Assembly (NCBI RefSeq): GCF_013030985.1
Contig: NZ_WPYP01000001.1
Span: 434,001-498,000 of the forward strand
Source of the DNA: Ruegeria arenilitoris
GTDB lineage: Bacteria > Pseudomonadota > Alphaproteobacteria > Rhodobacterales > Rhodobacteraceae
Length of the DNA stretch: 64,000 bases
Direction: 5' to 3'
In this document: piece by piece, positions 17,745 to 26,138 of the stretch
How the letters are laid out: every line of letters begins with the position of its first letter
How positions within the stretch are numbered: the first letter of the stretch is position 1
Notes under the pieces: generated by a model
Seen by the model: only the letters and a program-made list of their open reading frames with translations
Told to the model about the DNA's origin: nothing
The model's database searches: none
Made by a program: the position numbers and the translations under genes

Positions 17745-18196
17745 AACGTTTGATCCTGATCCTGACGCTGATTGCGTCGCCGCTGTTCGCTGTACAGCCT
17801 GACGAAGTGCTGGACGATCCGGTGCTGGAACAACGGGCCCGGGACCTTAGTACCGGGCTGCGCTGTCTGGTCTGTCGCAACGAAAGCATCGATGAAAGCA
17901 ACGCCGAACTGGCGCGGGACCTGCGCCTGCTGCTGCGGGAACGTCTTGTGGCCGGGGATACGGATCAAGAGGCGATTGCCTTCATCGTGGATCGATACGG
18001 CGAATATGTGTTGTTGAAACCGACCACTTCGGGTTCGAACCTGATGCTGTGGCTGGCCGGTCCGATCATGTTGCTGATTGCCGCCGCAATGGGCTGGAGC
18101 TTCCTGCGCAAGCGGTCTCAGGTGCAAGTCAGTGGTGCAAAGGATAAGCTGACCGACGCCGAAAAAGAGCGGTTGCGCCAAATTCTTGAAGACTGA
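17741..18196 (+). CDS. ccmH: Cytochrome c maturation protein CcmH (CcmL type)
   Basis: The 151-residue protein has a signal peptide (residues 1-17), the redox motif LRCLVCRNESI (Cys42, Cys45) and a C-terminal transmembrane anchor (about 103-122). It reduces the apocytochrome CXXCH thiols before heme ligation. The start overlaps the end of ccmF by 4 bases. No ccmI-like tail is fused, so the CcmI part, if present, is encoded elsewhere. Confidence 0.95.
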   Translation: MKRLILILTLIASPLFAVQPDEVLDDPVLEQRARDLSTGLRCLVCRNESIDESNAELARDLRLLLRERLVAGDTDQEAIAFIVDRYGEYVLLKPTTSGSNLMLWLAGPIMLLIAAAMGWSFLRKRSQVQVSGAKDKLTDAEKERLRQILED

Positions 18197-18237
18197 CCCA
18201 GGGTTCCGCTTTTCCTTCCCCTGCATTTCGGTCAGGG

Positions 18238-18258
18238 TTCCGGAAAGACCGGAATTTT
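18238..18258 (+). terminator. Short hairpin with T-run after ccmH
   Basis: TTCCGG-AAAGA-CCGGAA followed by TTTT lies 42 bases past ccmH and 13 bases before the crotonase start. It could end the ccm transcript. The stem is only 6 bp. Confidence 0.45.
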
Positions 18259-18270
18259 GGGGAGGGGTTC

Positions 18271-19047
18271 ATGGAATACGAAACGATCCTGTTGGACATC
18301 AAGGACGATTTGGCGGTTGTTACCCTGAACCGTCCCGACAAGATGAATGCGATGACGGCGCAGATGCGGGCCGAGGTCACGCACGCGATGAAGCATGCTG
18401 CCCGTCACGCGCGGGCAATTGTTCTGACCGGGTCCGGTGGGGCGTTTTGCTCGGGCCAGGATCTGGGTGATGCGTCCAGCACCGGCAAGATTGATCTGGA
18501 ACGGACACTGCGTGATGAATACGACCCGATGCTTGAGACGATCTACGATTGTCCGGTTCCCACAATCGCGGCCGTCAACGGCCCAGCGGCGGGGGCAGGG
18601 GCGAACCTTGCGCTCAGCGCGGATGTGGTGATCGCAACCGAAAGCGCCTATTTCCTGCAGGCATTTGCCCGTATTGGCCTGTTGCCGGACGCCGGTGGTA
18701 CGTGGTTCATGCCGCGCCAGATGGGGTTTGCCAAGGCCATGGGAGCCGCCTTGTTTGCCGATAAGATCAGCGCGCGGCAGGCGGATGACTGGGGCCTGAT
18801 CTGGGAGGCTGTGCCCGACGACGCGTTTGACGCCCATTGGCGTAAGCGCGCAGCTTACCTGGCCAACGGCCCCACAGCCGGTTTCGGAGCGATCAAAAAG
18901 GCGATCCGCGGAACTTATGAGAAAACGCTGCCGCAGCAACTGGCGATCGAAGCGCATTTGCAGGGCGATTGCGGCCGCAGCCGCGATTTTGCCGAAGGCG
19001 TCGTGGCCTTCATGGAAAAACGCCCCCCGAAATTCGAGGGGCGCTGA
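18271..19047 (+). CDS. Enoyl-CoA hydratase/isomerase, PaaG-like
   Basis: The 258-residue crotonase-fold protein shows the oxyanion-hole segments GSGGAFCSGQDLG and AVNGPAAGAGANLAL, and LLPDAGGTWF, where an Asp stands at the position used by PaaG-type isomerases instead of a hydratase Glu. The C-terminus FAEGVVAFMEKRPPKFEGR is typical for PaaG. PaaG isomerises the ring epoxide of phenylacetyl-CoA degradation. No other paa gene is near, so it may serve general acyl-CoA isomerisation. GGGGAGGGG precedes the ATG. Confidence 0.85.
   Translation: MEYETILLDIKDDLAVVTLNRPDKMNAMTAQMRAEVTHAMKHAARHARAIVLTGSGGAFCSGQDLGDASSTGKIDLERTLRDEYDPMLETIYDCPVPTIAAVNGPAAGAGANLALSADVVIATESAYFLQAFARIGLLPDAGGTWFMPRQMGFAKAMGAALFADKISARQADDWGLIWEAVPDDAFDAHWRKRAAYLANGPTAGFGAIKKAIRGTYEKTLPQQLAIEAHLQGDCGRSRDFAEGVVAFMEKRPPKFEGR
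19016..19043 (-). terminator. Terminator of bmt inside the end of the crotonase gene
   Basis: On the minus strand a 9-bp stem with one mismatch (CGCCCCTCG against CGGGGGGCG) is followed by TTTTT. It begins 7 bases past the bmt stop and lies within the last codons of the convergent crotonase gene. Confidence 0.7.
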
Positions 19048-19050
19048 AAC

Positions 19051-20064
19051 TTAGGCGCGGCGGCGGCGGCGTGTCCGCCGCTCTGGCGCGGCGTCGTCTT
19101 CCGTGCCATCCGACGCCGAGGAAAACGGCCCCAGAGCATCAGTGATCTGGTCCAGAGTCGGGCGCGACCCGCGCGGCCTGGTGTCCAGGGCGTCGCGCAT
19201 TTTGCGCAGATGGTCAGGCATGGTGCCACAGCAACCACCAATGATCGTTGCCCCGGCATCGCGTGCCATAGCCGCATAGTCACCCATCAGCTCGGGCGTG
19301 CCGTCATAGTGGATATGGCCGTCGACGTATTTCGGAATACCGGCATTGCCTTTCGAGATGACAGGACGCTCGGTTCCCTGCGCCGCAAAGCCCAGCACAG
19401 TGCGCAGAATGTCCGAGGCACCGGTGCCGCAGTTGGCGCCGAAAGCAATTGGCGGGTTCGGCAGGGTTTCGACCAGCTGCGCCAGATCGGCCGAAGTAAC
19501 GCCCATCATGGTGCGCCCGGCGGTATCAAAGCTCATGGTGCCGCACCAGGGCATGTCGGCCAGGGCAAAGGCTTCGGCCGCTGCGCGGAACTCTTCCGGC
19601 GCGCTGATGGTTTCCAGCCACAGAACGTCTGCACCGCCGGCCTTGAGAGCATCTGCCTGTTCATGGAACATCTCGACCGCTGCCGCGTGGGACAGGCTGC
19701 CGACGGGTTCCATGATCTCACCCGTAGGGCCAACCGAACCGGCCACGACGACCGGGCGTCCAGCCTTGTCGGCGACCTCGCGGCCCAATTCAGCGCCGAC
19801 GCGGTTCAGTTCGGCCACACGGTTTTGCGCGTCATGCAGTTTCAAACGCGCCGAAGTGCCACCAAAGGTGTTGGTCAGAAACAGATCGCTGCCCGCATCG
19901 ACCGAGCCCTGATACAGCGCGCGGATCTTGTCCGGCGCGTCCACGTTCCACAACTCGGGTGCGTCGCCGGATTGCAGACCCATGTTGAACAGGTTGGTGC
20001 CTGTGGCACCGTCTGCCAGAATGGCATCGGTGGTTTCAAGAAGCTTGCTCAGTGCATTTGTCAT
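19051..20064 (-). CDS. bmt: Betaine--homocysteine S-methyltransferase-like protein
   Basis: The 337-residue protein has the homocysteine methyltransferase fold: DGATGTNLFNMGLQSG near the N-terminus and zinc ligands in GANCGTG and IIGGCCGTMP. It transfers a methyl group to homocysteine to make methionine; in alphaproteobacteria the donor is probably glycine betaine, or DMSP-like compounds. The C-terminal 13 residues end in a run of Arg (RRTRRRRRA) beyond the catalytic domain. Two hairpins lie in its leader. Substrate is by family, not by a seen residue. Confidence 0.85.
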   Translation of the reverse strand: MTNALSKLLETTDAILADGATGTNLFNMGLQSGDAPELWNVDAPDKIRALYQGSVDAGSDLFLTNTFGGTSARLKLHDAQNRVAELNRVGAELGREVADKAGRPVVVAGSVGPTGEIMEPVGSLSHAAAVEMFHEQADALKAGGADVLWLETISAPEEFRAAAEAFALADMPWCGTMSFDTAGRTMMGVTSADLAQLVETLPNPPIAFGANCGTGASDILRTVLGFAAQGTERPVISKGNAGIPKYVDGHIHYDGTPELMGDYAAMARDAGATIIGGCCGTMPDHLRKMRDALDTRPRGSRPTLDQITDALGPFSSASDGTEDDAAPERRTRRRRRA

Positions 20065-20081
20065 TGGGATTTTCCAAAATA

Positions 20082-20138
20082 AGGCCCAATGGGCCTGACA
20101 CCTATTAGAGACGCCCCGTGTCTCATGACCGGGGCGTC
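20082..20138 (-). promoter_or_regulatory. Two hairpins in the bmt leader
   Basis: In minus-strand order, GACGCCCCG-N11-CGGGGCGTC (20110-20138, perfect 9 bp) is followed by AGGCC-CATTG-GGCCT (20082-20096) and then TATTTTGG, just before the bmt ribosome-binding region. The first may end the upstream zeta-subunit transcript, the second may act on bmt translation. I did not recognise SAM-II, SAM-V or SAH riboswitch cores. Confidence 0.4.
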
Positions 20139-20188
20139 AAATCAAACTCATAAATCTCATGAAGATCATGAGCCGTGCGTTTCAGGTT

Positions 20189-20509
20189 TTAGATTTCGAC
20201 CTCAGCCATAACCTGCTCTTTGGCTTCGACCAGCAATTCCGCCATCTTCTCGCGGATTTTTGCCTCATCGGCCAAATCTCCCAGATACCCCTTCACAGCC
20301 TCAACGACGTCTTCTTCGCTGACATTTTGCAAATCGGTGTGAACCAGCTCCTGACCATAAGCGCGGGCTTTTTCGACAGTCTCGCCCTTCAGGGTCGAGG
20401 CCCAAACGGCCATAAACCGGTTTCGGCGCATCCGGGCAATGAACTGCATCTTTTCGTCATGCGCGAACTTGTTTTCAAACGCGGCTTCACGTTCGTCAAA
20501 TGTGGTCAT
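20189..20509 (-). CDS. F1 ATPase inhibitor zeta subunit (DUF1476)
   Basis: The 106-residue, highly charged helical protein begins MTTFDEREAAFENKFAHDEKM, a strong match by eye to the DUF1476/zeta family of alphaproteobacteria. In Paracoccus the zeta subunit inserts its N-terminus into F1 and blocks ATP hydrolysis. It is encoded apart from the atp operon, as in relatives, and is divergent from purC with 187 bases between. Confidence 0.9.
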   Translation of the reverse strand: MTTFDEREAAFENKFAHDEKMQFIARMRRNRFMAVWASTLKGETVEKARAYGQELVHTDLQNVSEEDVVEAVKGYLGDLADEAKIREKMAELLVEAKEQVMAEVEI

Positions 20510-20696
20510 TGGTTGGGGACCTCTTGGATTACAACTTCTTTCCTGATGATATGACTATACGTGCGCCTGTTCGCAAGGGATTTGCGCTGCGTCAAAGCCT
20601 CTCGGGTCAGTAAACTTGCGGGAATGGGGGGCTTGCACTATGAGAACGCCAACGTGAGGGGACTCATTCCCTCTGTTCAGAGTGGAAAGGTCGCTT

Positions 20697-21452
20697 ATGG
20701 CGCGTCGCAAGAAAATCTATGAAGGTAAGGCCAAGATTCTGTACGAAGGCCCCGAACCGGGCACCATCGTTCAGTATTTCAAGGATGACGCCACCGCGTT
20801 CAACGCCGAGAAAAAGGACGTGATCGACGGCAAGGGCGTGCTGAACAACCGCCTGAGCGAGTTCTTCATGAACGGTCTGGCGCAGATCGGCGTGCCGACC
20901 CACTTTATCCGCCGTCTGAACATGCGCGAACAGCTGGTGCGCAGCTGCGAAATCGTGCCGCTGGAAGTGATCGTGCGCAACTATGCTGCCGGTTCGATGT
21001 CGAAACGCCTGGGTATTGCCGAGGGCACGCAACTGCCGCGTCCGATTGTGGAATACTGCTACAAGGACGACGCGCTGGGTGATCCTCTGGTCACCGAGGA
21101 ACACATCGCTGCCTTTGGCTGGGCCAGCCAGCAGGACATGGAAGATATCCTGAGCCTCGCGCTGCGTGTGAACGATTTCATGAGCGGCGTGATGCTGGCC
21201 GTGGGCATCCGTCTGGTCGACTTCAAGATCGAGATTGGGCGAGTCTATGACGGCGACTATCAGCGCCTGATCATCGCGGATGAGATCAGCCCCGACAGCT
21301 GCCGCCTTTGGGATATCGAAACCGGCCAGAAACTGGACAAGGACGTGTTCCGCCGCGACCTGGGCAGCCTGACCGATGCCTATTCCGAGGTTGCGCGCCG
21401 TCTTGGCGTCTTGCCGAAAAGCAATGTGACCAAGCCGACTCTGATCAACTAA
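20697..21452 (+). CDS. purC: SAICAR synthase
   Basis: The 251-residue enzyme joins aspartate to CAIR in purine synthesis. Typical segments are [15 protein letters not shown] at the N-terminus, [12 protein letters not shown], and [16 protein letters not shown]. The ATG at 20697 fits the family; the frame opens earlier with GTG at 20682. A strong terminator follows, so purC is separate from the purS-purQ pair downstream. Confidence 0.97.
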   Translation: MARRKKIYEGKAKILYEGPEPGTIVQYFKDDATAFNAEKKDVIDGKGVLNNRLSEFFMNGLAQIGVPTHFIRRLNMREQLVRSCEIVPLEVIVRNYAAGSMSKRLGIAEGTQLPRPIVEYCYKDDALGDPLVTEEHIAAFGWASQQDMEDILSLALRVNDFMSGVMLAVGIRLVDFKIEIGRVYDGDYQRLIIADEISPDSCRLWDIETGQKLDKDVFRRDLGSLTDAYSEVARRLGVLPKSNVTKPTLIN

Positions 21453-21476
21453 TCGGCCTTTTGGCACGGAAAATTC

Positions 21477-21508
21477 AAAAGCGCTGTCTGTAAAGACGGC
21501 GCTTTTTT
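21477..21508 (+). terminator. Intrinsic terminator after purC
   Basis: A 13-bp stem with one G-T pair (AAAAGCGCTGTCT with AGACGGCGCTTTT), a GTAA tetraloop and a run of T follows the purC stop by 24 bases. Confidence 0.9.
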
Positions 21509-21584
21509 CTTTTTGCTCTGGTGGTTTGACAGCGCGCCCGGTCCTTCGCATTGTCGGGGCAGGAGTAACCACGGTGGTCCCGAC

Positions 21585-22247
21585 ATGGGTGAATTGTTCG
21601 ATCAGGCTGTCTTTCTGAAGTTCCTCGCCGCGCTGCTGGCGATCTTCAACCCGCTTTACGGCATTCCGATCTTCCTGAGCATGACCGAGGGCTATTCGGC
21701 CGCCGAGCGTAAACGCGTGGCGCTGATCGTGACGGGCACCGTTGTGGTCGTCGCCCTGATTGCCGTGCTGGTGGGTGAAGAGATTCTGGCCATCTTCGGC
21801 ATCGACATCCCTTCGTTTCGAATTGCCGGCGGGCTGATCATTCTGGGGGTTGGCATGTCGATGCTGAACGCATCTGACCGGCCACAGGGCGATCAGCAGG
21901 CGGTAGCAGAGGGCGCCATGAAGAAAAGCAACATCGCCGTTGTTCCGCTGGCGATTCCACTGACCATCGGGCCGGGAACCATCGCGACGACAATTGTTTT
22001 TGCCCATACGCTATCGGACGGGGCCGAGATTGTTACCTTGGGGTCCGCTGTGTTGATTGCCTGCACAATTGTGGGGCTGGGGTTGCTGTTCGCGGACCCG
22101 ATTTCCAGGTTTTTCGGGCCGACGATGATCAATGTGATTACGCGCGTTATGGCGATTATCCTTGTCGCCGTGGCGGTTGAAATGGTGCTGACCGGCACGT
22201 TCAATGCCATAGATGCGCGGTACCCGGGGCTGACCGGCGGAGGCTGA
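21585..22247 (+). CDS. MarC-family integral membrane protein
   Basis: The 220-residue protein has six hydrophobic segments and the MarC/UPF0056 marks FNPLYGIPIFL and IPLTIGPGTIATTI. The family is of unsettled function; the old link to antibiotic resistance was not upheld. The start at 21585 (MGELFDQAVF) is chosen over the open frame from 21513, whose added residues are hydrophilic and atypical. It stands between purC and purS on the same strand. Confidence 0.85.
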   Translation: MGELFDQAVFLKFLAALLAIFNPLYGIPIFLSMTEGYSAAERKRVALIVTGTVVVVALIAVLVGEEILAIFGIDIPSFRIAGGLIILGVGMSMLNASDRPQGDQQAVAEGAMKKSNIAVVPLAIPLTIGPGTIATTIVFAHTLSDGAEIVTLGSAVLIACTIVGLGLLFADPISRFFGPTMINVITRVMAIILVAVAVEMVLTGTFNAIDARYPGLTGGG

Positions 22248-22363
22248 TCGGCCCGCCTGCGTCAAACTGTATACGGACAAGGGTTGTCGAACGCGGTTTC
22301 GCACGCTATCCCCCGCGCAACGGAACGGGCCCGGAAACACGGCCCTCAGCTGGAGTTGCAGGA

Positions 22364-22594
22364 ATGAAAGCACGGGTGCATGTGATGCTGAAGAACGGGG
22401 TCCTCGACCCGCAGGGTGAGGCCGTACGGCATGCTTTGGGCGCCATGGGCTTTGATCAGGTCGAAGGCGTGCGTCAGGGCAAGGTCATCGACCTTGAACT
22501 GGCCGAAGGCGCGACCGAGGCCGACATCACCGAAATGTGCGAAAAGCTGTTGGCCAACACGGTCATCGAGCGATACGAGATCGAACTGGTCTGA
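22364..22594 (+). CDS. purS: Phosphoribosylformylglycinamidine synthase subunit PurS
   Basis: The 76-residue protein has the PurS pattern (MLKNGVLDPQGEAVRHAL, then GKVIDLEL and MCEKLLANTVIERY). PurS bridges PurL and PurQ in the FGAM synthase complex. The alcohol dehydrogenase gene starts 4 bases after its stop, and purQ follows that. Confidence 0.96.
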   Translation: MKARVHVMLKNGVLDPQGEAVRHALGAMGFDQVEGVRQGKVIDLELAEGATEADITEMCEKLLANTVIERYEIELV

Positions 22595-22598
22595 CTTG

Positions 22599-23642
22599 AT
22601 GCGGGCAGCCCGTCTGATCACGTATCGTCAGCCATTGGAGCTGATGACCATTCCCGATCCTGAACCGGCCGAGGACGGCGTCGTCGTCCGGGTGCTGGCT
22701 TGCGGCGTTTGCCGGTCGGATTGGCACGCGTGGTCGGGGTCTGATCCGGATGTGGTCTTGCCGATAACACCCGGGCACGAATACTGCGGCGAAGTCGTTG
22801 CCGTTGGGGCGCGGGTGACCCGTTGGAAAGCTGGGGATCGGGTGATTGCGCCGTTCATTCTGGCCTGCGGCCATTGTTCGGATTGTGCGCAGGGCCACCA
22901 AACGATCTGCTCGGATCAGGTGGTGCCTGGTTTCACCTGTGACGGGGCCTTTGCCGAGTACATTGCCGTCGCGCACGCCGACGCCAACCTGACGGCTTTG
23001 CCGGACACGCTTGCGCCTGAAATCGCGGCTGCCCTGGGCTGTCGGGTGACGACCGCCTGGCAGGCTCTGGTGGGGCGGGCGCAGATACAGGGCGGCGAGT
23101 GGCTTGCCATCTTTGGCGGCGGCGGCGTGGGCGTCTCAACACTCTTGCTGGGTAAGGCGCTTGGGGCGCGTGTCGTCGTGGTCGATATCGTTGACGACAA
23201 GCTGGCCTATGCCACAAGCCTTGGCGCTGACGCGGTCGTCAATGCGGCCACCAGTGATGCACCGGAGGCCGTGAAAGAAATCACCGGCGGCGGTGCGCAT
23301 GTCGCGATTGAGGCGCTGGGGATCGAAACCACCACCGTTGCTGCCGTGAAATCCCTACGCAAGCTGGGCCGCATGGTGCAGATCGGAATGCCGGCCGGAA
23401 AGCACTCGACTATGTCTTTGCCGATGGACGTGTTGTATTCCGGCCAACTGGCCGTTTACGGAACCCGCGGGATGCCAAGCTGGCGCTATCCATCGCTGTT
23501 GTCGCTGATTTCCGGGGGCAGCGTTGATCTCAGCCCGCTGGTGACGCGAGAAATATCTCTGAACCAGGTAAGTGAGGAACTTGCCGCCTTTGACCATCCA
23601 ACGCCACCAGGTGTTGCCGTGGTCACCGATTTTGTCTGTTAG
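22599..23642 (+). CDS. Zinc-dependent alcohol dehydrogenase
   Basis: The 347-residue medium-chain dehydrogenase has the catalytic zinc ligands in GVCRSDWH and GHEYCGEV, the four-cysteine structural zinc loop [15 protein letters not shown], and a nucleotide-binding GGGGVG. Substrate is unknown. It begins 4 bases after purS and ends 11 bases before purQ, so it is embedded in the purS-purQ operon. The ATG at 22599 is supported by this spacing and by the family N-terminus. Confidence 0.92.
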   Translation: MRAARLITYRQPLELMTIPDPEPAEDGVVVRVLACGVCRSDWHAWSGSDPDVVLPITPGHEYCGEVVAVGARVTRWKAGDRVIAPFILACGHCSDCAQGHQTICSDQVVPGFTCDGAFAEYIAVAHADANLTALPDTLAPEIAAALGCRVTTAWQALVGRAQIQGGEWLAIFGGGGVGVSTLLLGKALGARVVVVDIVDDKLAYATSLGADAVVNAATSDAPEAVKEITGGGAHVAIEALGIETTTVAAVKSLRKLGRMVQIGMPAGKHSTMSLPMDVLYSGQLAVYGTRGMPSWRYPSLLSLISGGSVDLSPLVTREISLNQVSEELAAFDHPTPPGVAVVTDFVC

Positions 23643-23653
23643 GAGGGTCCGCA

Positions 23654-24322
23654 ATGCGCGCAGCCGTCATCGTTTTCCCCGGTTCGAACTGTGACCGGGA
23701 CCTTGCAGTGGCCTTTGAGCAGGCTGGTTTTCAGGTCGATATGGTCTGGCACAAGGATGCCGCACTACCCGAAGGGATCGACATCGTGGGCGTACCCGGC
23801 GGTTTCTCGTACGGAGACTACCTGCGCTGCGGCGCCATCGCCGCGCAATCGCCGATCTGCAAGGCCGTGGTCGATCATACCAACCGGGGCGGTTACGCTG
23901 TGGGGATCTGCAACGGTTTCCAGATCCTGACCGAGACCGGCATTCTGCCCGGCGCGCTGCTGCGCAATGCAGGTCTGAAATACATCTGCAAGACCGTGGG
24001 TCTGAAAGTAGAGACCAGCGACAGCGCCTTTACCCAAGGCTATAACGCAGGCGATGTGATCGGAATTCCGATTGCGCACCATGACGGAAACTATTTCGCC
24101 GATGACGCCACGTTGTCCGCGCTTCGGGATCAGGACCGGATCGCATTCACCTATACCGAGAATCCAAACGGCTCGGTCGGGGACATCGCCGGTATCCTGT
24201 CGGAAAACCGCAGGGTTCTTGGGATGATGCCGCACCCGGAACGTGCGGCTGATGATGGGCATGGCGGCACCGACGGTACGGCATTGTTCCGCGCATTGTC
24301 CGGTGTCCTCGCGCCCGCGTGA
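23654..24322 (+). CDS. purQ: Phosphoribosylformylglycinamidine synthase subunit PurQ
   Basis: The 222-residue class I glutamine amidotransferase has its nucleophile Cys86 in GICNGFQIL and the His-Glu pair in MPHPERA. It frees ammonia from glutamine and channels it to PurL. TAGGAGGG precedes the start. The dehydrogenase gene upstream is co-directional with an 11-base gap. Confidence 0.97.
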   Translation: MRAAVIVFPGSNCDRDLAVAFEQAGFQVDMVWHKDAALPEGIDIVGVPGGFSYGDYLRCGAIAAQSPICKAVVDHTNRGGYAVGICNGFQILTETGILPGALLRNAGLKYICKTVGLKVETSDSAFTQGYNAGDVIGIPIAHHDGNYFADDATLSALRDQDRIAFTYTENPNGSVGDIAGILSENRRVLGMMPHPERAADDGHGGTDGTALFRALSGVLAPA

Positions 24323-24358
24323 CTTGAGGTTGCGCCGAACCCCGCGTAATTTCCCGGG

Positions 24359-26125
24359 ATGAGTTTCGGCTGGTCCAATCTGACAAAACCTTTCCGCGGC
24401 GCGCCCCTTGGGTGGCGCCTGCGGTTTGCTGTGATCGCGTTGCTGATCGCTGCTGTCGCGACGATCTGGATCACGAACCGTTTGCTGACGGACAGGTTCA
24501 CCGAGTCGACCCGAAACCGGGCCGAGGTGCGCCTGGCGCTGTATTCCGGCAACCTGCTGAGTGAACTGCGCAGAAACGCGATTGTGCCTCAGCTGCTGTC
24601 CCGTGACCCCACGTTGATCTCGGCGCTGCAATCCGGTGACTTTTCGCTGTCTACCCAGCGCCTGATCTCGTTTGTGGAAGAGATTGGAGCCGCGTCCCTG
24701 ATGCTGTTGGACGGGGATGGCCGTCTAGTCGCATCCACCGATCGCAACAGGTTGGGTGAGGCGCATCGCAGTTCACCTTATTTTATTGATGCAGTACGTT
24801 CGAACGCCACGATCTTTACGGTGATCCCAAAGGAATCCGGTGGCTACAGCTTTGTCTATTCGCGTCGCATCGATGCCAATGCCGATATCCTTGGTGTGAT
24901 TGTTGTTGAGGTCGATCTGCACAAGTTTGAACTGGCCTGGGCCGGTATTTCCGACGCGGTGATGGTCACTGACAGCACAGGCACGATCATCCTGTCGACG
25001 GAACCACAGTGGCGCGGGCTGGAGGAAAATTCAGCGATGCTGCGGCAACCTCCGGAAGGTGCGATCCAGCGTGCGATCCGGGCCACTGCGGATTGGACCG
25101 CGCTGCCGCCTGACGCCTACCTGCAGGGCGAGGCTGTGATGCGGATGGAGACGCGCATTCCGTTCCGCGGCTGGCAGATGACCTCGTTCACGACCTATGC
25201 CTCGATCCGTGAAAAGGTGAACAGCGTTCTCGCGCTCGAGATCATGGGGTTTGCGATTCTTCTGGCGCTGGCCTTCTACGCACTCAGCCGCAGGGCGACG
25301 TTGCGGATGGCTTTGTTCCAGCGCGAGTCGGCAGAGCTTCGCGCATTGAACGCAAGACTACAGCGGGAAATTGCTGAGCGGGAACGGGTTGAAAAGACGC
25401 TGGAAGTTGCCGAGCAAACGCTGGCGCAAAGTTCGAAACTGGCTGCGTTGGGCGAGATGTCCGCCGCCGTCAGTCACGAGCTGAATCAACCGCTGGCTGC
25501 AATGAAGACCTATCTGGCCGGTGCGCGTCTGCTGCTGCGCCGAAACCGCCCCGAAGAGGCGCTGGCCAGTTTTGGCCGCATCGATGGGCTGATCGAGCGC
25601 ATGGGTGCGATCACCCGGCAGCTCAAATCCTATGCGCGCAAGGGTGCAGATGCGTTTTCCCCTGTAAATCTTGGCGAAGCACTGGCCTCATCCCTGTCGA
25701 TGATGGAGCCGCAGCTGCGTCAGCGGCACGTGAAGATCACTCAGATTTTGCCCGAAGAACCTGTTATAGTGATGGGGGACCGGATGCGGATCGAACAGGT
25801 AATGGTGAACCTCTTGCGCAATGCGCTGGACGCCACCAAATCTGTATCAGAGCCGGACGTGGAAATCATTCTGGCCGCAGGCGATATGGCGGTGCTGACC
25901 GTCCGCGACAACGGCTATGGGATCGAAGATATCGAGAACCTGTTTGAACCGTTCTACACCACCAAGCAGCCCGGAGACGGCGTCGGTTTGGGACTTGCCA
26001 TCTCTTCGGGTATCGTAAACGACCATGGGGGGCGGCTGACCGCCCGCAACAGCCAGTACGGTGGCGCGGTGTTTGAGATGCAGCTGCCGATACTGGGAAG
26101 CGACGGCCTCGAGGCCGCTGAATAA
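24359..26125 (+). CDS. Sensor histidine kinase, DctB-like
   Basis: The 588-residue kinase has an N-terminal transmembrane helix (about 22-42), a periplasmic double-Cache-like sensor (DGDGRLVASTDRNRLGE), a second helix near 298-315, a short coiled coil, and the kinase core: H-box EMSAAVSHELNQPLAAMK, N-box NLLRNALDA, DNGYGI and GVGLGLAIS. The layout is that of DctB, which senses C4-dicarboxylates. The regulator gene follows 13 bases later. No dctPQM transporter is next to it, so the signal may differ. Confidence 0.88.
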   Translation: MSFGWSNLTKPFRGAPLGWRLRFAVIALLIAAVATIWITNRLLTDRFTESTRNRAEVRLALYSGNLLSELRRNAIVPQLLSRDPTLISALQSGDFSLSTQRLISFVEEIGAASLMLLDGDGRLVASTDRNRLGEAHRSSPYFIDAVRSNATIFTVIPKESGGYSFVYSRRIDANADILGVIVVEVDLHKFELAWAGISDAVMVTDSTGTIILSTEPQWRGLEENSAMLRQPPEGAIQRAIRATADWTALPPDAYLQGEAVMRMETRIPFRGWQMTSFTTYASIREKVNSVLALEIMGFAILLALAFYALSRRATLRMALFQRESAELRALNARLQREIAERERVEKTLEVAEQTLAQSSKLAALGEMSAAVSHELNQPLAAMKTYLAGARLLLRRNRPEEALASFGRIDGLIERMGAITRQLKSYARKGADAFSPVNLGEALASSLSMMEPQLRQRHVKITQILPEEPVIVMGDRMRIEQVMVNLLRNALDATKSVSEPDVEIILAAGDMAVLTVRDNGYGIEDIENLFEPFYTTKQPGDGVGLGLAISSGIVNDHGGRLTARNSQYGGAVFEMQLPILGSDGLEAAE

Positions 26126-26138
26126 CAAAGGAAGTACT

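Noticed and set aside
20065..20188. SAM or SAH riboswitch upstream of bmt
   Set aside because: Two hairpins are present, but I could not match the conserved cores of SAM-II, SAM-V or SAH families; kept only as unknown leader structure.
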